This document shows, in pieces, positions 9,271 through 19,038 of a DNA stretch of 64,000 bases (position 1 is its first letter; every line of letters starts with the position of its first letter). The notes beneath the pieces are model-generated. The model saw nothing but the letters and a program-made list of their open reading frames with translations, searched no databases and was not told where the DNA came from. The stretch covers positions 392,858 through 456,857 of the forward strand of contig JANLFN010000001.1 in assembly GCA_024655885.1 (NCBI GenBank), in the 5' to 3' direction. This DNA is from Eubacteriales bacterium (GTDB lineage: Bacteria > Bacillota > Clostridia > Acetivibrionales > JANLFN01). The position numbers were made by a program, and so were the translations under genes.

Positions 9271-10659
9271 TTATTTGTTAACCGCCTGAGCATATTCTTT
9301 ATCTCCCGCATTTACACCCTTTGATTTGTTCCACAGCTTCTCTGCAACCGGAGCCCACTTTTTTGCCGCATTTTCGCACTTTGCCGTCAGTTCTTCCACC
9401 GTTTCCTCGTCCATCTGCTGGGTAGGCCTTGCACCCGATTCTTTCACAATAGCTCTTAGGATCTCCGGATTATCAAGCATTGGGCAAGGCCTAAGGTGGT
9501 TTTCATTAAAGGGCTGGCGCTTTTGGTATCCGTGAAGCAGAGGAGATTTCAGGCAGTCAAGCAGAGAGTTTTCTTTAATATTGATGTCGGAAAAATGAAT
9601 GAAGGCGCAAGGCTCCACATCTCCATTGGCATTGATATGCAAGTACTGTTTTCCTCCAGCAATGCATCCTTGCACATATTCCCCGTCATTCCAGAAATCC
9701 AGGACAAAAATGGGCTTCCTGGATCGGACATCCCGGATGAAACGATACATGAACTCCCTCTGCTCCGGTGAGGCAATAAGCTCGGGTACGGCATCCTTGC
9801 CTATAGGGACATAGGTGAAATACCAGCCGAAGGAACAACCCTTTTCAACCATCAGGTCCAGATATGCGTCCGAGCCAATTACATTCACATTCTTGCTGTG
9901 GTAACAGGTAGAAAAACCGTAAATAAGTTTTTCCTTTTTCAGCAGGTCCATGGCTTCTATGACTTTTCTAAAAGTCCCTTCTCCCCGCCGCATGTCTGTT
10001 TCCGCCTCAAATCCTTCGACGCTGATTGCAAGCGCAAAATTGCCGACTCTCTTCATTTCCCTTGCAAATTCCTGGTCTACAAGAGTTGCATTTGTAAATG
10101 CCAGAAACATGCATTCACCATGTTTTTCCGCCAGTTTGATCAAGTCTTTTTTCCGTATCAGAGGCTCTCCCCCGGAAAATATGTACATATATATTCCCAA
10201 TTCCTTTCCCTCTTGAACAATCCGATCCAGTGTCTCCATGTCCATGGAACACTGTTTATCATATTCGGCGGCCCAGCACCCTTTGCACTTCAGATTACAA
10301 GCGGTCGTCGGATCCATCAGTACTGCCCACGGGATATGTACCCCTGTCCGTGCTTCAGTTTCTCTTCTTTTTTCGGTTGAAACAAAGGAATTATACACCA
10401 AAAAATTTGATATAAACTTGTTCCTCACATTTTTGTCTATATCCGAGACCAGCCTTTGAATAATCTTGTATCCGCTGGACTCTTCATTTCGGATGGCATC
10501 GGATATAGCTTCAATCTGTGGTTTATAATCGTTTTTTAAATCCAGTTTTCTTCCGACTTCCAATGCTTTTGACAGGTTTTTCATCGGTTCACGGTCAAGG
10601 TAATCCATAATCTTATCAAGAACTATGGTGACAGCTTTGCTTTTTAAACTTGCTTTCAT
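9271..10659 (-). CDS. Radical SAM protein, TetR-regulated, function unknown
   Basis: A radical SAM enzyme of about 462 residues. After an N-terminal helical region of roughly 110 residues it has CNLKCKGCW (CxxxCxxC, residues about 121-128), which binds the SAM-coordinating 4Fe-4S cluster. The glycine-rich FSGGEPLIRKKD follows. The C-terminal third carries more cysteines in a SPASM/auxiliary-cluster-like arrangement: a GCIAGG motif, VEPCAFIHFS and RPCPMLDNPE. Substrate is not recognisable. The ATG at 10659 has GAAAGGGG upstream. It lies downstream of a tetR gene with which it shares a palindromic operator. Confidence 0.85.
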   Translation of the reverse strand: MKASLKSKAVTIVLDKIMDYLDREPMKNLSKALEVGRKLDLKNDYKPQIEAISDAIRNEESSGYKIIQRLVSDIDKNVRNKFISNFLVYNSFVSTEKRRETEARTGVHIPWAVLMDPTTACNLKCKGCWAAEYDKQCSMDMETLDRIVQEGKELGIYMYIFSGGEPLIRKKDLIKLAEKHGECMFLAFTNATLVDQEFAREMKRVGNFALAISVEGFEAETDMRRGEGTFRKVIEAMDLLKKEKLIYGFSTCYHSKNVNVIGSDAYLDLMVEKGCSFGWYFTYVPIGKDAVPELIASPEQREFMYRFIRDVRSRKPIFVLDFWNDGEYVQGCIAGGKQYLHINANGDVEPCAFIHFSDINIKENSLLDCLKSPLLHGYQKRQPFNENHLRPCPMLDNPEILRAIVKESGARPTQQMDEETVEELTAKCENAAKKWAPVAEKLWNKSKGVNAGDKEYAQAVNK

Positions 10660-10707
10660 ATGCGACAATACCCCTTTCTCAATTATAATTTATTTGACTT
10701 TAATGTC

Positions 10708-10731
10708 TTTATAGACATATATGTCTATAAA
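10708..10731. promoter_or_regulatory. Palindromic operator upstream of the radical SAM gene
   Basis: A perfect 24-base palindrome with core GACATATATGTC (10714-10725) flanked by TTTATA and TATAAA. It matches GACAYATRTGTC, the same core found in front of the adjacent tetR gene, and lies about 50 bases before the radical SAM start. It is therefore a likely TetR binding site. Confidence 0.8.
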
Positions 10732-10744
10732 AAATTAAAAAAAA

Positions 10745-11338
10745 TTATATTTTCAAGCCATCCAATAGCAACAGACTGCTTTTAATATATTCATTAAAAT
10801 CGGCAATTTTCCTGTTGACCACATACAGGACGGCTCCCTCGATGATATTGAAGAGTGCTAAGGAGGTTGCCTTTGTGTCTATATTCTTAAACTCCCTATT
10901 CTGCATCCCCTCCTCCAGGAGCTTTTCAAATATGTATTTCAACTCTAAAGCCTTGTTTTCCATTTCTCTTGTTTTTGTGCTCCTTTTCGCCTTGTCCGTA
11001 TGATTCAGGTATTCGAAGAGGGATAGAATCAGGTTCTTGTACTCATTCTTTGTGAGCAGGATTTCTATAATACTTTTAATTTTTTTAAATGAAGAACTGG
11101 ATTTATCGCTGAAGACTAAGCCTACGTCTTTTTGAAGGCAGGATATGAGATAGACCACATAACTCTCGAACAACTGGTCCTTGTTCTTGAAATATTGATA
11201 CATGGTGGTCCTCCCCATATTGCATTTCTTGGCAATATGTCCAAGATTTGTCCTGCGATAGCCGAGTTTTGAAAAGATATCTATTGCTTTTTGAATAATT
11301 TCTTCCTTTTTTTTCTGGACATCCACAACCTTTGGCAC
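10745..11338 (-). CDS. TetR-family transcriptional regulator
   Basis: A 197-residue TetR regulator. The N-terminal helix-turn-helix is clear: IIQKAIDIFSKLGYRRTN, then LGHIAKKCNMGRTTMYQYF and KNKDQLF. The C-terminal ligand domain is helical and not assignable. Translation starts at a GTG preceded by a run of G residues (GGGGGGAG) seven to eight bases away. A consensus promoter overlaps an operator palindrome upstream, so the gene is probably autoregulated and also controls the radical SAM gene behind it. Confidence 0.92.
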   Translation of the reverse strand: MPKVVDVQKKKEEIIQKAIDIFSKLGYRRTNLGHIAKKCNMGRTTMYQYFKNKDQLFESYVVYLISCLQKDVGLVFSDKSSSSFKKIKSIIEILLTKNEYKNLILSLFEYLNHTDKAKRSTKTREMENKALELKYIFEKLLEEGMQNREFKNIDTKATSLALFNIIEGAVLYVVNRKIADFNEYIKSSLLLLDGLKI

Positions 11339-11385
11339 AGCATTTCTCCCCCCCGATCCTATCTTCTCCTATCCCCACTATTCTA

Positions 11386-11420
11386 ATTATAATTTTTATG
11401 GACACATGTGTCAATAAAAA
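11386..11420 (-). promoter_or_regulatory. tetR promoter with overlapping operator
   Basis: On the minus strand TTGACA (11414-11409), a 17-base spacer and TATAAT (11391-11386) make a perfect sigma-A promoter. A 28-base imperfect palindrome (11393-11420) with the perfect core GACACATGTGTC (11401-11412) covers the -35 box, so a bound repressor would block polymerase. Confidence 0.85.
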
Positions 11421-11439
11421 TTCTCAAGCCATTCAATTG

Positions 11440-11485
11440 AAAAAGAAAAATGAGTCAACAGAGAACCGTCCCCCTTGACTCTCTC
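11440..11485 (-). terminator. Terminator after polC
   Basis: GAGTCAA (11452-11458) pairs with TTGACTC (11475-11481). On the minus strand the stem is followed by ATTTTTCTTTTTC. The loop carries GGGGGACGGTTCTCTG, a motif resembling dispersed palindromic repeats of Firmicutes genomes. Confidence 0.7.
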
Positions 11486-11489
11486 CAAC

Positions 11490-14400
11490 TTAAAACAAAC
11501 TCAGCTGGTTGCTCTGGGGAAGCCCGTCCAGGCAGCCGTGCTGCTGCAGGATTTCAATGACAGCCTTGCTTATTTTAGCCCTGATCCGCAGGTCATCCAC
11601 CGACATGAATTCTCCGTTCTCCCTGGCCTCCACTATATTCTGGGCCGCAGCAGTTCCCAGCCCCTGCAGCGCATTGAGGGGAGGCCGGATGCCCTTAGGG
11701 GTTATCTGGAATTTTAGAGCATCCGACTCATAGAGGTCTACGGGAAGGAACCGTATCCCCCGCGCATACATTTCATTGGCTACTTCCAGGATGGTAAGCA
11801 CGTTCTTTTCCTTCTGGGTCATGCTGTTGCCTTTTTTCTCAAGCTCATTGATTTTGTTTTTTATCTTGTCCGGGCCATGGGTCATCAGCTCCGCATCAAA
11901 TTCATCCGCCCTTACCGTAAAATAGGCCACATAAAAAGCTTCAGGGTAATATACCTTGTACCAGGCCACCCTGTAAGACATCATTACATAGGCCGCCGCA
12001 TGGGCTTTAGGAAACATGTATTTTATTTTTTTGCAAGATTCGATGTACCATCCAGGCACTTTGTTTTCCTTCATGACCTGCTCGTATTCTTCCTTTAATC
12101 CCTTGCCCTTCCTCACATCTTCCATGATCTTGAACGCAGTTTTGGAAGGGAGGCCGGCACGAATAAGGTAAAGCATGATATCGTCCCTGCAGCATATGGC
12201 CTCGGAAAGAGTGCATGTCTCCGACTTTATGAGCTCCTGGGCATTGTTGATCCACACATCGGTACCATGGGCCAATCCGGCGATCCTTATCAGCTCATAA
12301 AAGGTGGTAGGCTTGGTTTCAACCAGCATCTGTCTCACAAACTTGGTCCCGAATTCGGGCACGGCAAGAGTGCCAACCTCGCTGTTTATATCCTCAGGCT
12401 TTATTCCCAGGGGTTCGGTGCCGCTGAAAATGCCCATGGTGTTTTTCTCTCCTATGGGAATGGTGGTGGCTTTTACGCCTGTGAGATCCTCCAGCATCTT
12501 TATCACCGTTGGGTCGTCATGGCCCAGAATATCCAGTTTCAGCAGCCTTCCGCTGATGGAATGGTAGTCGAAATGGGTTGTAATAATTCCGGAATCCATA
12601 TCATCCGCGGGGTGCTGTATAGGACAAAACTCGAAAATATCCCTGTCCCTCGGAACGATCATGACACCTCCCGGATGCTGCCCTGTGGTCCTTTTCACCC
12701 CTGTACAGCCTTTCACCAGCCTGTTTATTTCCGCATTGGGCACAACAATGCCTCTTTCATCCAGGTAATTTTTTATAAAGCCGTATGCCGTTTTATCCGC
12801 AATGGTACCGATGGTGCCCGCCCTGAACACTTTTCCCTCTCCGAAAAGCTCTTCAGTATACTTATGGGCCCTTGACTGGTACTCTCCCGAGAAGTTCAAG
12901 TCTATATCGGGTTCCTTGTCCCCGTCAAACCCGAGAAATGTCTCAAAAGGGATGTCGTATCCGTCTTTTTTCAATGGATTCCCACATTTGGGGCACTCCT
13001 TGTCAGGCAGGTCAAAACCGCATCCCACGCTGCCGTCGGTGATAAATTCGGAGTACTTGCACCGGTCACAGACATAATGGGGCGGCAGGGAGTTAACCTC
13101 CGTTATCCCGATCATGTTGGCCACAAAGGAAGATCCTACCGAACCCCTGGAGCCCACCAGGTAGCCGTCGCTTAAAGACTTGGCCACAAGCTTTTGCGCT
13201 ATAATGTACATCACCGAGAAGCCGTTCTTGATGATGGAGTTAAGTTCCTTCTCCAAACGATTTCCAACGATTTCGGGGAGAGGGTCCCCGTAGATTTCTT
13301 TGGCCCTGGTTTTCGCAAGGCCTTCTACCTCCTCCTCCGCCCCTTCTATTTTAGGAGGAAATGTCCCTTCCGGAATGGGGATAATTTCCTCTATCCTATC
13401 CGCAATCCGGTTGGTATTTTCGACCACCACCTCATAGGCCTTTTCACTGCCTAGGTAATCAAACTCCTGCAGCATTTCATCCGTAGTTCTTAAAAACAGA
13501 GGGGCCTGGTTGTCCGCATCTTCAAAGCCTTGTCCTGCCATCAGGATCCTCCGGAACACCTCATCCCAGGGATCCATAAAATGTACATCACAGGTGGCCA
13601 CCACAGGTTTTTTAAGCTTCTCACCCAGTTCAACAATTTTCCTGTTTATATTTTTTAATTCTTCCTGGCTTTTTACCCTGCCGCTGTTTATGAGGAACTG
13701 GTTGTTTCCCAGCGGCTGAATCTCAAGGTAATCGTAAAACCTTGCAATTTTTATGATCTCATCGTCTTTTTTCCCGTCCAGAATAGCCCTGTAAAGCTCT
13801 CCCGATTCACACGCGCTTCCCAGTATAAGCCCGTCACGGTATTGCATCAGCAAGTTTTTGGGTACCCGGGGTTTTTTATAGTAGTACTTCAAATGAGAAT
13901 AGGATATGATCCGGTACAGGTTTCTTAATCCGGTATAATTCGCCGCAAGGATTATGGCATGATAGGAAGCGGCCTTCTTGAAATCCTCATTTTCTTCAAA
14001 ACAGCCCTCTATATCATCAATGGTCTTTATGGACTTGGGCTCCAGCATTTCAAGGCATTTTACAAAAATCTCGGCGGTTGTCTTTGAGTCGTCCACCGCC
14101 CGGTGGTGGTTATCCATTTTTATTCCAAGGTGGTGCGCTACGATATTCAATTTGTGTTTTTTTAGGTTGGGAAACAGATTGCGGCATAGCTGGAGAGTGT
14201 CCACAATGGGGTTGTCCACGTTTATTCCCATGGTCCTGGCATTATATTTGATAAACCCCATGTCAAAGGGTGCATTGTGCGCTACAACCGCAGAGTTTCC
14301 CAAAAACTCGATAAACCCGGGAAGAACTTCCTCAATGGTGGGGGCCTCCCGGACCATATCGTCGGTAATCCCTGTAAGCTTCACTATAAAGCTTGGAATC

Positions 14401-15800
14401 GGAATTTGCGGATTCACAAGGGAGCTAAATTCCCCGGTTATTTTCCCGCCTTTTACTTTCACAGCACCTATTTCGGTTATCCTGTCCCTGTCATAATTCA
14501 GACCTGTCGTCTCAATGTCAAGCACCACGAACTCCTCATCCAGCGGCTGGCCGTTGGGATTATATACCACGGGAATCCTGTCGTCCAAAAGGTAGCATTC
14601 CACCCCGTAAATCACCTTGATTTTATGTTTTGCCGCAGCCTGGGCCGCATCGGGAAAAGCCTGTACCACACCGTGGTCGGTAATGGCCACGGCCCTGTGT
14701 CCCCACTGGGCGGCTCTTTTGATTAGCTCCCCCACCGGTGTGACACCGTCCATTGAGCTCATCTGGGTGTGCAGGTGAAGCTCTACACGCTTCACTTCCG
14801 CCTCGTCGGTCCTGACTGCCTTCTCCACCTCTATGATGTCCGAGGCCATGATGGCCAGTTCCTTGGAAAATTTGTCGTACTGCGCCTCCCCGCGCAGCTT
14901 GACGCAAACTCCCTCCTTAATCCTCTCCTTGAGATTTCCGGTGATTTCTTTATTCGCAAAGTATTTTACCGTGAGGGAACTGGTGGTATCCGTCACATCA
15001 AATATGCATATATACTTTCCCCCCCGAATTTCCTTAAAGTCCACGCTGAATATATCGCCGCACACCGCTACCCTTCCCGAGTCCTGGGTAACATCGCACA
15101 TTTTCATGATGTCGTCGCTGAATTCCCTGCCCACAATAACGGGCGAAAGGGACCATTTTTTTTCACAATCCCTGTCCTCCCCTTTACGTTCCTTTGTGCC
15201 CGAACCCCCCCTTGGGGCCGAAGCTTCCACCATGCTTAAAATTCCGGCTTCTTCATGCTCTTTGAGCTCAAGATAGCTGTCTATGGCAGCGTCATCCATT
15301 ACAGGATCAACAAATTCCACCTTGACTCTGCAAGAGAAGAACTCCTCTATCATATTTTCCAGCAGCCGGTGGCATTCCTGGGATCTGAGGATACTCTTCC
15401 CCTTGGTTTTCAGGTTTACCATCAATTTTTTTTCACACAGGTCCCACGTGCATCCGGAAAGAATTCCCCGGCTTAATGCCACTCTTCTGTTCACACGGTA
15501 CACCAGGCTGTCCCAGTACTCTTCCAGTATTTTTTCAAGGGGCATTGACAAATCAAATTTCGCTCTTATATCCACCGACTTCAATTTGAACAGAGCCGCA
15601 AGCTTCTCTTCTATATTGAACAGAGATATGGAAGGAATCAACTTCTTTGACAAAATAAATATTTCAAGGCGTCTGGATTTTTTATAGACATTAATTTTCT
15701 GTATGGTTGCATTCTGCATAAGTCCGGAGATTTCACCGCCAACATTTGTTTCCGGAAATAAATTCATAAACTTCTGCTCATGGTATGTAACGTTTTGCAT
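11490..15800 (-). CDS. polC: DNA polymerase III, PolC-type
   Basis: PolC is the replicative polymerase of low-GC Firmicutes, with built-in proofreading. In order: an N-terminal domain, an OB-fold region, a PHP domain opened by ELHLHTQMSSMDGVTP (about residue 340), and a DnaQ-like 3'-5' exonuclease inserted near 425-590 (VVLDIETTGLNYDRDRITEIG, VAHNAPFDMGF, HHRAVDDSKTT). The polymerase core follows, with a four-Cys zinc region (CDRCKYSEF, ECPKCGNPLKK), PDIDLNFSGEYQ and a helix-hairpin-helix region toward the end. Length (about 1436) is normal. AGGGGAA precedes the ATG at 15800; an in-frame ATG at 15818 is less likely. Confidence 0.97.
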   Translation of the reverse strand: MQNVTYHEQKFMNLFPETNVGGEISGLMQNATIQKINVYKKSRRLEIFILSKKLIPSISLFNIEEKLAALFKLKSVDIRAKFDLSMPLEKILEEYWDSLVYRVNRRVALSRGILSGCTWDLCEKKLMVNLKTKGKSILRSQECHRLLENMIEEFFSCRVKVEFVDPVMDDAAIDSYLELKEHEEAGILSMVEASAPRGGSGTKERKGEDRDCEKKWSLSPVIVGREFSDDIMKMCDVTQDSGRVAVCGDIFSVDFKEIRGGKYICIFDVTDTTSSLTVKYFANKEITGNLKERIKEGVCVKLRGEAQYDKFSKELAIMASDIIEVEKAVRTDEAEVKRVELHLHTQMSSMDGVTPVGELIKRAAQWGHRAVAITDHGVVQAFPDAAQAAAKHKIKVIYGVECYLLDDRIPVVYNPNGQPLDEEFVVLDIETTGLNYDRDRITEIGAVKVKGGKITGEFSSLVNPQIPIPSFIVKLTGITDDMVREAPTIEEVLPGFIEFLGNSAVVAHNAPFDMGFIKYNARTMGINVDNPIVDTLQLCRNLFPNLKKHKLNIVAHHLGIKMDNHHRAVDDSKTTAEIFVKCLEMLEPKSIKTIDDIEGCFEENEDFKKAASYHAIILAANYTGLRNLYRIISYSHLKYYYKKPRVPKNLLMQYRDGLILGSACESGELYRAILDGKKDDEIIKIARFYDYLEIQPLGNNQFLINSGRVKSQEELKNINRKIVELGEKLKKPVVATCDVHFMDPWDEVFRRILMAGQGFEDADNQAPLFLRTTDEMLQEFDYLGSEKAYEVVVENTNRIADRIEEIIPIPEGTFPPKIEGAEEEVEGLAKTRAKEIYGDPLPEIVGNRLEKELNSIIKNGFSVMYIIAQKLVAKSLSDGYLVGSRGSVGSSFVANMIGITEVNSLPPHYVCDRCKYSEFITDGSVGCGFDLPDKECPKCGNPLKKDGYDIPFETFLGFDGDKEPDIDLNFSGEYQSRAHKYTEELFGEGKVFRAGTIGTIADKTAYGFIKNYLDERGIVVPNAEINRLVKGCTGVKRTTGQHPGGVMIVPRDRDIFEFCPIQHPADDMDSGIITTHFDYHSISGRLLKLDILGHDDPTVIKMLEDLTGVKATTIPIGEKNTMGIFSGTEPLGIKPEDINSEVGTLAVPEFGTKFVRQMLVETKPTTFYELIRIAGLAHGTDVWINNAQELIKSETCTLSEAICCRDDIMLYLIRAGLPSKTAFKIMEDVRKGKGLKEEYEQVMKENKVPGWYIESCKKIKYMFPKAHAAAYVMMSYRVAWYKVYYPEAFYVAYFTVRADEFDAELMTHGPDKIKNKINELEKKGNSMTQKEKNVLTILEVANEMYARGIRFLPVDLYESDALKFQITPKGIRPPLNALQGLGTAAAQNIVEARENGEFMSVDDLRIRAKISKAVIEILQQHGCLDGLPQSNQLSLF

Positions 15801-15818
15801 TTGTATTCCCCTCTTCAT

Positions 15819-15934
15819 TTGAGGTTGAGGCCGGGGACACGATTGATTGCTGAAAAAGCAAAATGCCTGAATTTCAACGCTTTTATCTTAACCTCAAGCT
15901 CAAACCTTATCCTTAGCCTCAGCCTTAACCTCAA
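15819..15934. repeat. Degenerate TTGAGGTTAAG repeats between polC and the glycosyltransferase
   Basis: The gap contains several copies of a TTGAGGTT/AACCTCAA unit. TTGAGGTT is at 15819-15826, and AACCTCAA is at 15890-15897 and 15927-15934. Related CTGAGGCTAAGG units lie between them on the minus strand. The opposed copies could pair into a hairpin within a polC operon transcript. Confidence 0.5.
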
Positions 15935-15939
15935 CTTCT

Positions 15940-16575
15940 TTATCTTCTTGCAAGCTTCATCTCTCTAAGTATTTGCCGGTACATTTTTATCCTCTCTATG
16001 AATCCCCTGACAAGCCCAAGCTTTTCCTCCTTCATCACATGGGTCAAATCCCCCAGTTCAACCTCACACAGCCTGATGTTTTCAGTCTCCGCATACTTTG
16101 TCAAAGCGATTTCCATGCCGTATCCCAGCAGCTCCAGATTGGAAATACCCTCAAGGATGGATTTCCTCACAGCCCTCTGCCCCGAGAGGCAGGGCGAAAT
16201 CTTATGGGCCAGATGGGTGGGAATTCTGCCGCTGCTGAATACTCCAAGAGTCATGTCGGCACGGTTTTGCACAATGGGTTCCAGCAGCCGGTTTACATGT
16301 TCTTCCCTTAATCCGATCAAATCCGCGTCCAGCAGCAGGATTACATCCCCCCTGCTCCACTCCAGGCCTGCTTTAACCGCAGCCCCTTTCCCCATATTTT
16401 TCGGCTGCTGTATCACCTTTGCCCCGGCCATTTGAGAAATACAGGCGGTTCTATCGGTTGAACCGTCGCTCACAACGATGATTTCTCCGATTTTGCCCAT
16501 CCTTTTCAGTACAGATATCACCTGGACAATCGTTTTTTCCTCATTGTATGCAGGTATAATCGCACTTATGAACAA
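15940..16575 (-). CDS. Small family 2 glycosyltransferase
   Basis: A 211-residue GT-A-fold glycosyltransferase of family GT2. ISAIIPAYNEEKTIVQVI and VVSDGSTDRT bind the nucleotide-sugar, GKGAAVKAGLEWS is typical of the dolichyl-phosphate-glucose/glucosyl-3-phosphoglycerate synthase branch, and LLLDADLIGL contains the DxD metal site. It lacks membrane helices. The acceptor cannot be read from sequence. It lies between ispG and polC, where many Clostridia have proS instead, probably as part of the same transcript. Confidence 0.85.
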   Translation of the reverse strand: MFISAIIPAYNEEKTIVQVISVLKRMGKIGEIIVVSDGSTDRTACISQMAGAKVIQQPKNMGKGAAVKAGLEWSRGDVILLLDADLIGLREEHVNRLLEPIVQNRADMTLGVFSSGRIPTHLAHKISPCLSGQRAVRKSILEGISNLELLGYGMEIALTKYAETENIRLCEVELGDLTHVMKEEKLGLVRGFIERIKMYRQILREMKLARR

Positions 16576-16663
16576 AACAGTCCTCTCCTACAAATTCACT
16601 AATGTATATTATACCGTGCAGTCTTCCCTTTAATGCAGCCAATACCCAAACATTCTGTTAAGT

Positions 16664-17725
16664 TCAAAGCCTGTCGATCTCCATCAACAGCTCCTCCACA
16701 ACCTTATCCTCGGGCACCTTTCTTAAGATTTCCCCTTTTTTAAACAAAAGGGCCTCTCCCTTGCCGCCGGCGATGCCGATATCCGCCTCTCTGGCTTCAC
16801 CCGGGCCGTTTACGACGCATCCCATAATCGCCACCTTGATGTTCTTAGGGCTGCCTCTCAGCCTGTCCTCCACCTGCCGTGCAATCCTGACCAGGTCAAT
16901 CCCGCATCTCCCGCAGGTAGGACAGGAAATCAGCTCAATGCCGTTCTTCCGCATTCCCAGGGATTTCAAAATTTCCAGTCCCACTTTTACCTCCTCCACC
17001 GGGTCCCCTGTCAGCGACACCCGGAGGGTATCCCCGATCCCCTCCGCCAGGAGGCAGCCCAAGCCTACCGAGGATTTGACCGTTCCTCCAAAAATTGTTC
17101 CTGCCTCCGTAACCCCTATGTGCAGGGGGTATTGGGTTTTCTCGGACATTAGCCTGTAAGCGGCGATGGTCAGTGGGACACTGGATGCTTTTAGTGAGAA
17201 CAGGATAAGGTCAAAATCCAGGTCCTCCAGTATTTTTGAATGGTTTAGCGCGCTTTCCACCATCCCCTCGGGGGTAACCCGGCCATATTTTTCCAATATA
17301 TGTTTTTCAACAGACCCTGAGTTAACCCCGATTCTTATGGGTATCCCCCGTGACTTTGCCATGTCCGCCACGGCTTTAACCCTATCTATGCCTCCGATAT
17401 TTCCCGGGTTCAACCTTATTTTGTCGGCTCCGTTTTTCATACAGGCCAGTGCCAGCCGGTAATCAAAGTGGATGTCCGCCACCAGGGGAATCTTAATTGA
17501 TTTTTTAATTTTTCCCACCGCTTCAGCGGCCTGGTTATCGGGTACGGCAACCCTGACAATATCACACCCCGCCTCTTCCAGGCGCTTTATCTGCTCTACC
17601 GTGGCGTTTACATCCCTGGTATCCGTGTTTGTCATGGACTGCACGGTAACCGGCGCATCTCCCCCGATGAACCGGTCTCCAACCCTTATTTTTTTGGTTT
17701 CCCTTCGTCTTATAATATTGTCCAT
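16664..17725 (-). CDS. ispG: (E)-4-hydroxy-3-methylbut-2-enyl-diphosphate synthase
   Basis: IspG (GcpE) performs the penultimate step of the MEP isoprenoid pathway with a 4Fe-4S cluster. The TIM-barrel part opens with [14 protein letters not shown] and contains [11 protein letters not shown] and IRLNPGNIG. The cluster-binding part has [13 protein letters not shown] and [11 protein letters not shown], which supply the Cys ligands and the nearby Glu. Length is the short bacterial form. AGGAGG lies nine bases before the ATG at 17725; the ATG at 17731 is too close to it. It overlaps or abuts rseP, so the two are translationally coupled. Confidence 0.97.
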   Translation of the reverse strand: MDNIIRRRETKKIRVGDRFIGGDAPVTVQSMTNTDTRDVNATVEQIKRLEEAGCDIVRVAVPDNQAAEAVGKIKKSIKIPLVADIHFDYRLALACMKNGADKIRLNPGNIGGIDRVKAVADMAKSRGIPIRIGVNSGSVEKHILEKYGRVTPEGMVESALNHSKILEDLDFDLILFSLKASSVPLTIAAYRLMSEKTQYPLHIGVTEAGTIFGGTVKSSVGLGCLLAEGIGDTLRVSLTGDPVEEVKVGLEILKSLGMRKNGIELISCPTCGRCGIDLVRIARQVEDRLRGSPKNIKVAIMGCVVNGPGEAREADIGIAGGKGEALLFKKGEILRKVPEDKVVEELLMEIDRL

Positions 17726-17730
17726 GATCA

Positions 17731-19026
17731 TCAGCCTCCTGTAAGCAGACGCATAATATCATTAAAAGTCAGCAGCACAAAAAGGGTGAGCATGACCACA
17801 AAGCCTATCATCATGATAAGCCCTTCCTTCTCCATGGGCAAAGGCTTTTTTCTTATGCCCTCCACCATAAGAAGCACCAGTTTGCTCCCATCCGCCGGCG
17901 GAATGGGTAAAAGGTTTGTAATGCCAAGGCCTATGCTGATTAACGCAACCATTTTCAGCAGGTCAAGCACCACCATCAAAGCGGTCGGACTCTGCTGCAC
18001 GACAGTATTGATGGCCGAGACTATGCCGACAGGTCCCGCCATTTGATCTAAAGGAACCTTCCCTCTTATCAGCCACCCGATAGAATAGATCTCCATTCTT
18101 GTTATGGAATAGGAATTGGTTATAGACCTGCCTATCACCTGGAATATATTCCCCTTCTCCGATGTAAAGTCAAAACCTAGATAGTACTGTTCAGGCGTTT
18201 TCTGCAGCATGGGCGTCATGGTCAACACCTGATTGCTGCCGTCTCTCACAACCGTTACTTCCACAGGTTTATCTTTATTTTCATTCAGCAAGCTGCTTAT
18301 TTCCTGTCTGCTTGCAACTTTCCCTCCGTTTATTTCCACAATCCTGTCATCTGGAAGCAGCCCTCCCTTGCCGGCAGGAGAATTGGGGTCTACGGCAGCA
18401 ACAATATTGGAGTCCGGGCCGTCTGCCGCCTTGGCCGTAAATCCAAGGATATACCTGTTTTGCGCAGGTATTTTCTGCGGCGTGATCTCCATCCGGATTT
18501 TTTGATTGTCCCGGAGCACTTCCACTGTGGCAGGGTTTCCATCGGAGGAATATAAAAACATGCTTATATCCATGGGCTGGTAAATTCTCTTTTGGTCATA
18601 GCTTATGATCTCGTCCCCTGGTCTGAGCCCTGCGGAGTAAGCAGGTGAATCCTTTACAACGGTATTGATTCTGGTGGTATCGTACCCCGCTATGGAATAG
18701 CCGACCAGCAGCACCAGTACCGCCACAACAATATTGGCCAGCGGTCCTGCAACTATTGTGGCCATTCTAGCCGGTACCGACTTTTTGCTGAAGGACCTTT
18801 CGCTTTCAGATGCTTCATCCTCTCCTTCCAGCTTCACATAGGCAAGGGCAGGAATAAGCCTGAGGGAATATTCCGTCTCCCCCCGTTTGAAGCCGAACAG
18901 CCTGGGACCGATAAAGAGTGAAAACTCAAGCACCTTTATTCCTGCCAGCCTGGCAACAATAAAATGGCCTAGTTCATGTACGATCACAATTAAATTAAAT
19001 GCAATAAGCGCCAATAGCAGTCGCAT
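17731..19026 (-). CDS. rseP: Site-2 intramembrane metalloprotease RseP
   Basis: RseP cleaves transmembrane substrates such as anti-sigma factors. HELGH at residues 17-21 within the first membrane helix is the zinc site. Two PDZ domains follow ([17 protein letters not shown] and [19 protein letters not shown]), then [10 protein letters not shown], the third ligand motif; Ala replaces the usual Leu of the NxxPxPxLDG pattern. Four membrane segments are apparent and the length (431) is typical. It is embedded between dxr and ispG, a widespread Firmicutes order. Confidence 0.95.
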   Translation of the reverse strand: MRLLLALIAFNLIVIVHELGHFIVARLAGIKVLEFSLFIGPRLFGFKRGETEYSLRLIPALAYVKLEGEDEASESERSFSKKSVPARMATIVAGPLANIVVAVLVLLVGYSIAGYDTTRINTVVKDSPAYSAGLRPGDEIISYDQKRIYQPMDISMFLYSSDGNPATVEVLRDNQKIRMEITPQKIPAQNRYILGFTAKAADGPDSNIVAAVDPNSPAGKGGLLPDDRIVEINGGKVASRQEISSLLNENKDKPVEVTVVRDGSNQVLTMTPMLQKTPEQYYLGFDFTSEKGNIFQVIGRSITNSYSITRMEIYSIGWLIRGKVPLDQMAGPVGIVSAINTVVQQSPTALMVVLDLLKMVALISIGLGITNLLPIPPADGSKLVLLMVEGIRKKPLPMEKEGLIMMIGFVVMLTLFVLLTFNDIMRLLTGG

Positions 19027-19038
19027 AAATTACCTCCA

